Part shown: positions 36,963 through 47,753 of the stretch, one piece after another
Layout of the letters: each line of letters starts with the position of its first letter
How positions within the stretch are numbered: the stretch's first letter is position 1
NCBI GenBank assembly: GCA_001599295.1
Contig: BCGN01000008.1
Location: 248,001 to 312,000 of the forward strand
Source: Sporopachydermia quercuum
Taxonomy: Eukaryota > Ascomycota > Sporopachydermiomycetes > Sporopachydermiales > Sporopachydermiaceae
DNA length: 64,000 nucleotides
Direction: 5' to 3'
The notes under the pieces: generated by a model
Database searches by the model: none
What the model was told of the DNA's origin: nothing
What the model saw: the letters and a program-made list of their open reading frames with translations, nothing else
Position numbers and translations under genes: made by a program

Positions 36963-37599
36963 TATGAATAAGAGTTTGAGTATCCTTTATAACTCTCTTT
37001 AAAACTAGAGATTCAAATAAGGAGATTGTTTATATCTTAAACATACACTCTAAACGTGAACTAAAATGACTGCCTTCTATAGCAGCTACTATGATGCTCT
37101 TTGGTTTCAACTTCACAATATGTTGACATTGAACAGCAAAATATATTCTATCATGTAAATAAACTTTTAACGATTACGTGATCTTAAAAGGATAATAGGA
37201 TCTACGTTGACTATGTGAGATTCTAGAAGACATTCTATTAGTGATGCAAAAGGCCAAAATATAGGTCTCTAGAAAATAGACTATAAACAAAAAGAAATAG
37301 CAAAATGGAAGCACGTGTGGAAGGGCTATTTCGTTCTGTCCCATCAAACGAGAGACTCAAAGGGATTGTTATGATATAATGTGTAATGAAGAGAACATCG
37401 GAAAAGATCGTTCAAGGATCATTTCCGAAATAACTGCTGATATTATTCCCGAAACACTTTTGCATATTTCAAAAAGTTTTACTATTGGATAGGAGGTATA
37501 CAACTGGTATTGGATTGATTTGATCTAATGAATTGTAAGCAATAAATCACATAACAAGAGAATATATATAAGGGTGAACTATATTTCATACTCAACAAA
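36963..37599. promoter_or_regulatory. Divergent promoter region, TMA22 and SKI6
   Basis: About 640 bp between divergent start codons. It contains GCACGTGT at 37313-37320, the E-box core bound by Cbf1/Pho4-type bHLH factors, and a TATATA run at 37562-37570 close to the SKI6 start. No coding potential. Confidence 0.5.
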
Positions 37600-38503
37600 A
37601 TGGTAAGTTACGTGATTGTTATAAAATAAAGAAGATCTCTTTGAGGACCTCTTTCTATAAACTTATTCTAACTAAATGAACACAGTCACGACTAGAAATA
37701 TATTCACCAGAAGGTTTACGGGCAGGTAAGAAATCTTGTTTATTTTAATGTTTTATTAGGCAGACCTTCAATATTTCTAACGGGGAATGGTTTGTTTTAT
37801 AGATGGACGAAGGTGGAATGAGCTCAGGCAATTCAACTGCAAACTGAATACCCACTCAATGGTGTCAGATGGATCAGCATACCTAGAACAAGGTAACACC
37901 AAAGTGATATGTACGGTAATAGGGCCAGCAGAGCCAAAGCAAAGACTGAATTCATTACTTGAAGAGGCAAAACTGTCAGTGGACTTGAAGGTCAGTTCTT
38001 TCAGCACAATTGAGAGAAGAAAACGGCTAAGGAACGATAGAAGAATACAAGAGATGGCACTTGCGATTCGCAATGCATTCAAACAGAATCTGATGCTGAA
38101 ATTGTATCCTCGATCACAAATTAGCATTAGTCTAAATGTTTTAAGTTATGATGGTGGATTGCTGTCTTCTTGTATCAATGCCTGTACTCTAGCTCTGATT
38201 GATGCCGGTATACCCATGTATGACTACTTATCTTCAGTGACTGTTGGCTTATATGACAATAAAACACCGCTTTTAGATTTGAATACTTTGGAAGAAAATG
38301 ATTTGTCTTTTCTTTCCATGGGCATCGTTGGAAAGACTGATAAAATCAATGTTCTGCTAGTGGAAAACCGTGTACCTTTGGATAAACTGGACCTATTATT
38401 GGAAAACGGTGTATCTGCATGCCACCTAATAAAGGAGATGATGGACGAAGAAATAAGGAAGCACGGAAAGGCAAGGTTAGAGAAAAAATCAAATATCTTA
38501 TAA
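37600..38503 (+). CDS. SKI6: Exosome core subunit Rrp41/Ski6 (RNase PH family), three exons
   Basis: Ski6/Rrp41 is one of six RNase PH-like subunits of the RNA exosome ring, acting in nuclear and cytoplasmic 3'-5' RNA processing and decay. The start codon is at 37600-37602 and an intron begins at the next base (37603-37685). Exon 2 is 37686-37725, intron 2 is 37726-37802, and exon 3 is 37803-38503. Splicing yields MSRLEIYSPEGLRADGRRW, almost identical to the yeast N-terminus, and a 247-residue protein (yeast 246). Further blocks are YLEQGNTKVICTVIGP, ERRKRLRNDRR, LALIDAGIPMYDY, VGLYDNKTPLLDLN and DEEIRKHGKARL. CTG codons at 38096 and 38195 fall on conserved Leu. Like other eukaryotic Rrp41 it is probably catalytically inert (family knowledge). 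Confidence 0.97.
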
Positions 38504-39406
38504 TTGTTTTATGTAATCAATAGAAGAATAATTTATCCTTTTATCACCATCAATATCTGGGAATGAAGATCAGCACTCCCAAATACTCTATCATAGCATT
38601 GCATACGATTGTCTCATCTTATTGCAACTGCCACCCTCAACTAAATTCCATAATTAATGAAAGTAGAACCTAATTCTTGTTAATGATTTGTGTTATAACG
38701 ATCACCCTTCCAATCTTTCTGTCATTAAAAAATATGATTTTTCCATAATCTATATTCGAGATATTACTAGAGTATCCTGATTACTTAATCATTAAATGGT
38801 ATATCTCCCCGCGTTACCTGGCTACGTGTTTGTGGGACAATAACGCAATCTTAAGTTGGAGTTGGAGTATCAATAGCGCTACACAAAAAATCCCCCTCCC
38901 ATACATCACATCGATACAATGAATGCCAAGCGGACTTCAGTCACATAAATAAGATATCGCTAACAAAATTGATATAGATTGGTTTTGTTAATAGATGTTG
39001 CTTATTGTTGAAGTTGCAAAGGAGCTGATATATTGCTTGATTTGTATAAGTAATTAAGAGATCAAATTGCGCCAACTACTATCCGTCGATTGTCAGAGAG
39101 TTTGACAGGTACTATATATTTGATAGTTGACTATTTCTTATTTATAGAAAGGATTACTTGCTGTCAAGAAACAGATAAAACTGACATAATAGCTAGTACT
39201 ACGAACCAAGAAAGCGCCCATAAAGCGAAGGTTGCAAACATTAAGTGTGACTGATTTAGAGCAATCACTTTGGATCCACCACAACTGTCAATCAAGACTG
39301 AAAGCCAAAAGCTACATTTGTCGTCATTTGACCGGTCCAAAAAAAACACATTCAAATCCGTGTAAATTAGGACAACGATTAGACTCAAGCCAATAACGTA
39401 CACAAG
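38504..39406. other. Intergenic, 0.9 kb
   Basis: SKI6 3' flank and promoter of the Fyv8-like gene. A minus-strand open stretch (39164-39403, no ATG at its start) encodes a hydrophobic segment but has no workable upstream exon (see findings). A C-rich run AATCCCCCTCCC lies near 38889-38900. Confidence 0.5.
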
Positions 39407-41829
39407 ATGTCAGAGTATGTGATATGGTTGATAGTACTATAGGATTCATTTGAGCTATATGCATGGTATGACTAACATTTTCATTGACAGGTCGAACGTT
39501 CAAAGAAAGAAGTCTCGAAGGTGGGCAGACACTCAGTTGAACAAATATGATGATTAGTATGTATTTAAATATCGATGGGAGTTCTAAGAAATCTCGAAAC
39601 TACTGATTTTGACCGACTGAAACTAACGATTTCTCAAGCGACACCGATGATTCGTACGACGATGACGACTATGAAAGTGGAGGTGATGATGATGAACAAA
39701 CTAAGCCTGGTGTCCCTCCACCATTGCCAGAAATTCCATTAGAACATCGAAATCAAAAACAGAGTACTGAAGAAGAAAAAGGAGAGCGAGAAAGACCTGA
39801 AGACGATGCAAATGATAGCTACAGTCAAGATTTTATTGGAAGTTATGCACGTACAGATTCTGACGAGGAAGAAGCCGGGAAAATAACAATAGAAGATAAA
39901 ATCCACAAAATTTCCAAAGATTTGCAACAAATAGATATCAGTACTGGAAATACTGAAGGTAGCAGTAATGAAGACAAAATGACGACCCATGATGGTGACA
40001 TTAGTCAACAGGACTCAATTCATGATCCAAACGAATATGATCAGGTGAATAATTGGGTTCATGAGTATGTAGAAGCCTATGATGAACCCAAAGATGAGAC
40101 ACTATATAACGCAAGCTTGAAGGATAATATACAAGCATCTGTTGCTGCTCAACAAAATGCTTCACATGGTGAACATCAAAGTGAAGAGCATGAAACTCAT
40201 GCCTCTGAGGTCAGAGGATCAAGTATTGATGAGATCACTGATAGAAACTATACATTTACATCCCACAAGAGCGAATCGTCAGGATCTTTATCGACAGCAA
40301 GTTCAAGAGAATGGGATGATGACTTACCGACTAATGCAGATTCAAGCTCAAATATTGGCTTTGAAACTCATCAGACCGAACCAGGACACGATGAATCAAA
40401 CATCTACTCAGACGTATACTATCAATCTGAACCTCAAGGGCAAGATACCTATCATACTGAAACTACGCATACTGATGGGATGCCTCCACATACTTTTGAC
40501 CACAATGGTGATAGTCAGTTACGTGAAGCTCTTGATAATGATGATTCAAGAGGATCTGGCTTAAAAAGTACTTTATACAGTAACCAAGGAACTGATGGTA
40601 GATCATACTCGTATTTGGAAAACCATGATATAGAATCAACTGATGAAGAAGACAATCAGGTACATAATGAGCTAGGCCGCAGTGATACATGGAAACCAAT
40701 GCCTGAGACTCCGGCCATTGATAAACAGTTTAAAGGATTTTCAGAATTTGCACCAGTAGCGGAAGAAGAAGATAGCGAAGATAGTGAAAAGCAGTCTTTT
40801 GAAAAACCACTCGTTGAAGGTTCTAAAAAGATTTATAGATCTCCTATATTGGAGGAAGTGGATTCTGGTGAAGAAGAGCAGCATCGTGACTACCCCACCA
40901 CAGAAGAAACTAAGGCCAAGGCAGCATTCAAATCGGACTACTCTTCTGATATGGGATCTTTTGACAACGATATTGATGGGAGTTTAGAACGAAGTGACAC
41001 TTGGAGGCCAATGCCTGAAACGCCTGCAGTGGAAACACAGTTGAATAGGTTTACAGATTTTGACTCTATTAAAGAAGAAGAAGAAGAAGAAGAAAAAAAA
41101 AAAGTAGAGAATGAAACTAAGGAACAAAACAATTCTTTTTTTGACGCACAAACTCAACAGAAAGGAGGTAAACCATCTAATATTGATCGAATGGATGATG
41201 ATTCATCAGACAATGGAGGACATGATTGGTCTTATCGGTCACAAGATTCAAATTCAGAAGCGTTCCATACAAAACCGGAAGTCAGAATATCGGAACCTGA
41301 ACACTCAGATGGCGATGAACAACCCAAAGATGCGAACAACGAGAAAACCTCAACTGAGATCGACGGAGAAGGTAGCTCTTCCTTCCCATCTGGAGCAGGA
41401 ATTCTATCTTCTTCAAGCCCAACTTCAGGCAATACTCTCAACATTAAGAGAGGTATCTCTAATTCTTCTAAAATTCAACTATCTAGAACGAAAAGCCAAA
41501 GGAAGCCAGTTTACTCCGTTGAGAAGATAATGGAAATGACATCGAACGAACGAAGGCTAAAGGCATACAGGGAGGCTCGAGCTCAGGAGGCTGCATATGA
41601 CACAGGACTTACCGACTGGTTAGTAGAAGCCTTAAACCAAGGGTCAATTGTTTCAAATGTCACTACAGGCAAGATAACAACTGAAGCATATCAGCACGCT
41701 AGTGAGATTAATCGTCACCGTTCCAATAATATCACTAGCAGATTGTTATCTGGACGAGAAAGTGTCGATCGAGTGAAATCTCAGGCAAAGAAAGGCTTCC
41801 ATTTATTCAGAAAGAAGAATAAGACTTAG
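39407..41829 (+). CDS. Acidic disordered protein, Fyv8-like (tentative), three exons
   Basis: Two short 5' exons precede a long one: 39407-39414 (8 nt), 39491-39556 and 39639-41829, with introns of 76 and 82 nt (GTATGT donors; ACTAAC branch points). The joined frame gives 754 aa starting MSESNVQRKKSRRWADTQ, then an Asp/Tyr-rich patch and PGVPPPLPEIP, a polyproline SH3-ligand-like motif. The middle is highly acidic, Ser/Glu-rich and disordered. It carries two copies of RSDTWxPMPETPA (about residues 372 and 476), each followed by an acidic run. The C-terminal 130 residues are basic and ordered-looking (ERRLKAYREARAQEAAYDTG, then LTDWL). The RRW..YDDY start and AYDTGL.DWL end recall the fungal Fyv8 family, linked to cortical actin and cell-surface functions. 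This assignment is from memory and tentative. Confidence 0.85.
41085..41110 (+). repeat. Coding (GAA)n/A-run encoding poly-Glu/Lys
   Basis: Tandem GAA codons followed by a run of A inside the Fyv8-like reading frame encode EEEEEEEKKK. Slippage-prone; frame is intact here. Confidence 0.85.
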
Positions 41830-42406
41830 CAGAATAGATTTGTTGGGCTTTGATTGTTTAATAGATGATCTTCGTCAACTGGAATGAGGAGGTTTAAATG
41901 TATAGGAATCAAAAGCTTATGGAATACAGTGCAAAAAAAGAAAAAGAAGTTAAAGGTTGAGCAGGTCGAGCAGGTTAAGTAGGTTGATTGGGTTGAGTAT
42001 AGTATAATGGTTTTCTTGAATTCAAAGCAGATTGTCTTAGTCTTTTGTTTCCTTATAAATATTGTAGTTTTCCCTTTGAGCTCTGGTTTACTGTGTGATT
42101 TATGAATCGTCATCAATCCAGTCTCTCAATGACTTACACGTGAACTAGACTGTAAAGGGGAATCCTGAAGATTGCCATGCTCTTTGCTCGTTTGCATCGT
42201 TTAACATTTCATTGTGTATAATGCGATAGGTGCTTCTATCCAAGTATACTAACAACGATACTATCTTCACAATTGTTTATTCTTTCAAATGAATAAACAA
42301 TAAAAAATGAATTAAAATTTATAAATAGAAATTAAATAGTTACTAACGACATGTACTGTATAGGGTGAAAAGTCTTTGAACTATAGTCTAAAAGAGAGAA
42401 TTAGCG
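41830..42406. other. Intergenic, 0.6 kb
   Basis: 3' flank of the Fyv8-like gene and promoter of GPI14. It includes a small imperfect repeat of (gag/ttg)caggt-type pentamers near 41960-41995 and a CACGTG at 42137. No gene. Confidence 0.5.
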
Positions 42407-43741
42407 ATGGGTGATAAAAGCGAAAGCAGTCCTGTTAATGCTGAGGCTCAGGAATCATCGAGACCTAAGAAACTAGATGATCGCCAACAAGATGTCCCAA
42501 GTATATTGCGGTATCTCCAGTCGTTTTCTCGGCTCCAAGCCGCATTGCTCGGGTCAATTATTCTTCATTTAGTATTATTTTTGTTTGGAATGTATCAAGA
42601 TGCTTATATGCAAGTGAAATTCACTGATATTGATTATTACGTGTTCACTGATGCTACTAAATATGTTGTAGAAGGTGGCTCCCCATATCAGCGAGATACT
42701 TATAGATATACTCCACTTTTGGCGTGGATTTTGGCACCAATCTTTTATTTGGATTGGTTTGAGTTTGGCAAAGCTCTCTTTTGCATTGGTGATATTCTAA
42801 CTGGTGTTTTCATTGTTAGAATTCTTGAAAGCAAGAGATTCTTCAGTTTGTCACACGAGAAAGCAACCTTGTACTCTTTGCTCTGGTTATTAAATCCAAT
42901 GGTAGCTACTATAAGTGTAAGGGGCAGCTCAGAAGGTCTTTTGGGATTTTTCATTACCTTCTTTCTCTATCTATTTACTCAAGATCAAGTAGTACTTGCT
43001 GGTCTTATGGTTGGATTCTGTGCCCATTTCAAGATATTCCCAGTAATTTATATACCCACAGTTATCATGGCCCTCGCCAATTCAAAACCTTTGGTCAGCT
43101 CAGAGATTTCATTAAGCAGAATTATCAACCACAAGAGTATTGCTTTTGGCGTATCAGCTGTTGCTTCTTTTTTGGCTTGCGGACTCTCAATGGAAAAGCT
43201 ATACGGAGAAGAATTCATGCGACACACATATCTTTATCATCTTTCCAGAACTGACCATCGACATAACTTTTCACTATACAATATTTATCTCTACTTCAAT
43301 AGTAGAAACACTATTAAGGACCATCTTTCAGAAATAACTACAATTTTTCAAGATCCAGCTAGATGGGCATTCATTCCGCAGTTGGGAATTTCTGGTATAC
43401 TACTTCCATTGAAGTTTGGAAGTGAAAAACCACTACAAACAATGTTTGTTCAAACATTTGTCTTTGTTGTATTTAATAAAGTATGTACCAGCCAGTATTT
43501 TATATGGTATATGAATTTCCTTCCTTTGTATTTACCGACATCACAGTTGGTCAATAGAAAGAAGACTACTGGCATAATAGGACTATTGCTATGGATTCTA
43601 GGACAGGCCTTATGGCTGAAATATGCATATGAGTTAGAGTTCTTGGGCCTCAATACTTTTTCAAAATTGTATGTTGCCTCAACACTATTCTTCATCATTA
43701 ACGTCTGGTTGGTGGGACTGTTTATTGATGATTTGAAATGA
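42407..43741 (+). CDS. GPI14: GPI mannosyltransferase I (Gpi14/PIG-M)
   Basis: This ER enzyme adds the first alpha-1,4 mannose from dolichol-phosphate-mannose to GlcN-PI, working with Pbn1/PIG-X. The 444-residue protein has a 40-residue soluble cytosolic start, then about ten to twelve membrane segments. The GT-C family lumenal acidic motif is TDIDYYVFTDA (about 73-83, DxD at D74/D76), followed by GGSPYQRDTYRYTPLLA. Other family blocks are WLLNPMVATISVRGSSEG, FKIFPVIYIP, RTDHRHNFS and CTSQYFIWYMNFLPL. No intron. Its stop lies only 72 bp from the stop of the convergent Mpv17-family gene. Confidence 0.97.
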   Translation: MGDKSESSPVNAEAQESSRPKKLDDRQQDVPSILRYLQSFSRLQAALLGSIILHLVLFLFGMYQDAYMQVKFTDIDYYVFTDATKYVVEGGSPYQRDTYRYTPLLAWILAPIFYLDWFEFGKALFCIGDILTGVFIVRILESKRFFSLSHEKATLYSLLWLLNPMVATISVRGSSEGLLGFFITFFLYLFTQDQVVLAGLMVGFCAHFKIFPVIYIPTVIMALANSKPLVSSEISLSRIINHKSIAFGVSAVASFLACGLSMEKLYGEEFMRHTYLYHLSRTDHRHNFSLYNIYLYFNSRNTIKDHLSEITTIFQDPARWAFIPQLGISGILLPLKFGSEKPLQTMFVQTFVFVVFNKVCTSQYFIWYMNFLPLYLPTSQLVNRKKTTGIIGLLLWILGQALWLKYAYELEFLGLNTFSKLYVASTLFFIINVWLVGLFIDDLK

Positions 43742-43813
43742 TTTTATTGAAAGAATTGAGGAGGCTGTTGCTTATAGCGGACGTACATTTTCTTTTGATT
43801 TTGGTTCACTCGC

Positions 43814-45075
43814 TTACTTCACTCTGCTTGATGCATTCTTGATGGATAAAAAGGCATTCCACAAAACACCTACAGATGATGAAAACGGGACCTGAAACCT
43901 TTTTGGCATTACCAAAAAGTTGAAAAACTGAACGGCAGGCCAGAGAGTGTAATTAGCCACCAAAGTTGGTAAATACGCTGTCGTCAATTTATACTTGACT
44001 GCATCTCTATTGCCTCCCTCTAGTATAACAGCGGAGTAGATGAAAAATGTCGCTAATGCTAGTAAATTGTTAGTATTAGTAGTACTATTAGTGTCACAAG
44101 TTTGATCCTTCTTTTTTTTCTTCTTTTATCAACATACAAATAGGAGAGAAACAGAGCTGGTCTGTCAAAACACGTTCAATGGTTGCAATAACTATATTCT
44201 TCTCATCCTCATAAAATTTGTTGAGAATTGAATACCATGGTACTTGAATGAAAGCCATCATGAACCCTATTACGTTTGTTAGATTAAAACAAATCACTCT
44301 GATAATGACATTAAAACTCTTCGTAGTCCGACTACTCTAAAACTTTACTTGAACATACCCCAAACCATAAATCCTGCAAATCTACTCAGATTGAAAGTTG
44401 GTAAATTGTTCTTCCTTCTTCTTGCAATAACATTCTCATCTTCCACTTCTGACATAGCATCATGATCAATGATGGATACATCATCACCGAAATCCATCAG
44501 TGCTTCGTCAGCTAAGTTCGATGGATCCAGACGAATAAAACTTTGCCGCCTTACTGGTTCTTCTAGATCAACACTGTATCTTTCTTTTACCAGTCTTGTC
44601 AATGTCTGTGCCAATGTATCTGCTAATCCAAAAAGTAAAATATTGCTGACAATTACTGTCACTAGTCTGTTACTATGGTATAAATCGTCAAACAAAAATG
44701 ACAACCGCGTAAGAAAACTTGCTTGTGTGATCATAATTGTTAGATTTAGTAATGGAATATGAAGTATTGTAAAATTGAGGAAAAAATGACCGATGCTTTT
44801 GAAGAATGATTTAATTTTGGTAACTATATTTTCAATATTAGTCTCAGCAAACAAAATACAGAATTAGTTTATGAAATTCTTCTCAACCATTACAGCAAAA
44901 AACTCCACATACCGAACCAAAAATCAACATGCGCTTGTGCATCTTGATGCACTTCAATTTCGGACTCATCTATAGAATCAAATGTAAAATTAGCTCCATC
45001 TTCAGTATCAACAACTGGTCTCTGAATCCTTTCGGATTCCGGTGATAGAACGTCTTCACCTGATAAAGATGGCAT
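43814..45075 (-). CDS. Mpv17/PMP22 family membrane protein (YOR292C-like), four exons
   Basis: Four exons on the minus strand join in frame: 44913-45075, 44359-44823, 44138-44266 and 43814-44058, with introns of 89, 92 and 79 nt. The product is 333 aa. Mpv17 proteins are small four-helix membrane proteins of mitochondria, peroxisomes or vacuole. Signature pieces are FGLADTLAQ, FAGFMVWGFMMAFIQVPWY, VLTDQLCFSP, YLPTLVANYTLWPAVQFFNF and VLWNAFLSIKN, the family's order and spacing. The N-terminal 90 residues and an acidic linker of about 65 residues between the first two helices are extra to the core. Yeast YOR292C, a vacuolar member, also has such a linker. The acceptor of intron 1 is the least certain splice; starting at the internal ATG in exon 2 is an alternative. 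Confidence 0.9.
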
Positions 45076-45875
45076 AATATTTGTGTTTCTTGCAAGGCAG
45101 TCAATTTTAATAGTCAACGCAGCACTTTTATAATATGTCCACCTTTTTATCCTGAGGTGACTTTGTGAGACAAGAATAGAACTAACGCAATCATGTCTTG
45201 CAATTGACACAGCAAGTCTCTCTCAAGGATTTTGCCTTCTTCTTCTGCAGGATAAGCGGTTGTCCATATATATTAGAAAAGCTAATCTCCGTTGTCATAC
45301 AATCCTAAAATTCCTGCATGATATTAATATTCTTCAATTCATAATTTGTAATATCTGAGAGTTTTATTCACCAGCTTATGGAAAGAAAATGATGTCGCCT
45401 CTACCCCCTTATCAAAAGCATAAATCATGATGATGCTTATAATAGGAACCTTGTAAATAAAGATAAAACACTTCTTTTTGATAGTGTGATCATTTCGAAA
45501 AGCTGTATAAATACACGTGCTTATCACATGCAGAAAGTTTGGCGTTTTTTAAGAAGTAAGTTGAATTCTGCGTACTTTTGGTCACGCTTTTTTTTCATTT
45601 AATGGGTTTCTCAAATTAATGTATGAAGAAAGTTTCACTATGGATGTAGTAGGAAAGCCAGGATGACGCAGAGAATGGAACTCACACTGACGCTGACTCT
45701 CACTCAGGAAAGTATGCACTCTCAGGTTAGTAATTTAGTATTCACTTGATAATATACCACATACAAGGACTAGGTACAGAGAACTTTCTTGTTGTTCATA
45801 TGATATATTTCGATTACCTTAGTTTTGTATCCGACAAGAACATAAGATAGAAGAGCCAAGATCAAACAGTTCAGT
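45076..45875. promoter_or_regulatory. Divergent promoter region, Mpv17-like gene and RPS10
   Basis: 800 bp between divergent starts. It contains a CACGTG at 45514 and a GACGCAGAG...CACTGACGCTGACTCTCACTCA direct-repeat-like stretch around 45664-45708 (words of the form CTGACGCTGACTCTCACTC). No gene; the minus-strand ORFs here lack good starts. Confidence 0.45.
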
Positions 45876-46614
45876 ATGCTTATTCCCAAAGAAGACAGAA
45901 AGAAGATTCACGAATACCTCTTCCAAGGTATGTTTAGCTTGAGAATGGTTTGAAACTTGAACGACCATCGGAGCAAGTGCTATTGAATCAAGGATATAGG
46001 TAGTATATCAACCAGTCCAACAGGTTAATCAAAGACGAAAGAGATGGAACTGATTAACAGATTGCTATACAATTGACAACATGTTGAAATGAGCCAGTGG
46101 AGGATCAGATTAACCAACGAGATGGTGATTGGGTTATATTTGATGTGATGATCCTGAGTAGGAAGATAATTTTCTATGTAACAGCAAACAGAGGATTGAT
46201 GGGATTCAATAACAGGCTCGACTATTTTGATTATGGAAATGGTTATTTCGGTGTTCAGAGTTATCTAGTTGTAGAATACTAACTTTTCTTTCTAGAGGGT
46301 GTTCTCGTCGCCAAGAAGGACTACAACCAACCTAAGCACGAAGAAATTGACACCAAGAACTTATATGTATGTAAATTTTATGAATTTCTAGTACTTAGTG
46401 ATCAGCTTGTCTAACGTTTCTATAGGTTATCAAGGCACTTCAATCTTTGACCTCCAAGGGATATGTTAAGACTCAATTTTCTTGGCAATATTATTACTAC
46501 ACCTTGACAGACGAAGGTGTTGACTATCTCAGAGAATGGTTACACGTCCCTGAAGGAGTTGTCCCTGCTACCAGATTAAGAAAGGCCGCTAACCCAAGAG
46601 CTGAAAGAGCTTAA
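45876..46614 (+). CDS. RPS10: Ribosomal protein eS10 (RPS10), 40S subunit, three exons
   Basis: Exons are 45876-45927, 46296-46366 and 46426-46614. Introns are 368 and 59 nt, both with GTATGT donors; branch points are TACTAAC (intron 1) and TCTAAC (intron 2). The joined protein of 103 aa matches eS10 (yeast 105 aa): MLIPKEDRKKIHEYLFQEG, VAKKDYNQPKHEEIDTKNL, SKGYVKTQFSWQYYYYTL, YLREWLHVPEGVVPATR. It sits at the head of the small subunit near the mRNA entry channel and has a winged-helix fold. Intron 1 is several times longer than other introns here, as is common for first introns of yeast ribosomal-protein genes. Confidence 0.97.
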
Positions 46615-47753
46615 GAGTGATGTGAGCTAATTTACTATCACAAAAATCATGTATTAATAAATACAGAACATTCAAATATTAACATCGTCACGTTTGAGGC
46701 GTAGATTCGGAACGAACTCCAACATCCCCGATCGTTGTCGCATTATCACAGCCGTGCTAATACTAGTTCTTATAAATTCCTAAACAGAGATACGATTTCT
46801 CGCTGCCAGCTATTCTTCCGAAAAACGTATGCTTTTGAAAGGACATGTATTATACGGAACTGCTAATATTTCTATCTCTCATTATCGTCAAATCACACGT
46901 TTTTGATTCTTTAACGCTTCGATTCTGAATACCGCTTTTTGATTCTGAGTTCCAGTTCATATTGATAATCTTTCATTTTCAAGGTATGTGAAGTTGCTCC
47001 AATTTCATTGTTGAGCTAGAATTATTATCTAGTACTGATGAAATAGAGCTTGAATCCATCTTCCCATTAATCTCGTAAAAGAAATGAATAATCATCACTC
47101 ACAATTCCAACTTAACTTCTCCTAATAGATAGTTAATTTTCTTCATTTCACCGTCTAGACTTTTCAAATCGTAGCATACCTGCATCTCGTACATGAGTTT
47201 TGCCTACTAGCTACCGTTCCTGACTTACTAACTTACTTTTTCTTTTTTGATTCCAGCAGCATGAGAAAATGTATATTACCCCAGTTACTCTACCTCCCTA
47301 ATTCAATAAACTTAGATATTAAATCTTTATCACTTGCTTATTCTATCCATTTATAGGTCTATATTGTGTTCGAGGCCTCTATTTATATAAGTTCAAATCT
47401 CATCTCACGTAAGCATATTACTGTGGTCTATTGTTAAATTTGATAATTACATGTACCATGCAGCTATTGAATTAGGCATTCAAATTGTATTATTTCGTTA
47501 TCAACTGCTAGCAGACAATTGTGAGAGGAATAACAACAATTAGATAGTTGATGGTCAAATGCAGGACAGTCGATCGAGGATAAAAATCAACAGCCATAAA
47601 TTTGAGGAAGAATTGTTTGACGATAAGTCTTGATTCTGATCATAACGCAGCATTATTGATTGAAGATAGATAGGATTGTGCAAATATACGCCTTTCACGA
47701 CAAGGGATAAATAGAAACCGGATATTTAACCAAAGAAGAATTTTGTAGCGACA
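46615..47753. other. Intergenic, 1.1 kb
   Basis: RPS10 3' flank and PEF1 promoter. T-rich and C/T-rich but stop-dense; no RNA gene or ORF of note. Confidence 0.5.

Noticed and set aside
46105-46160. C/D-box snoRNA in RPS10 intron 1
   Set aside because: A GTGATGA C-box-like word is present, but no D box or terminal stem pairs with it.
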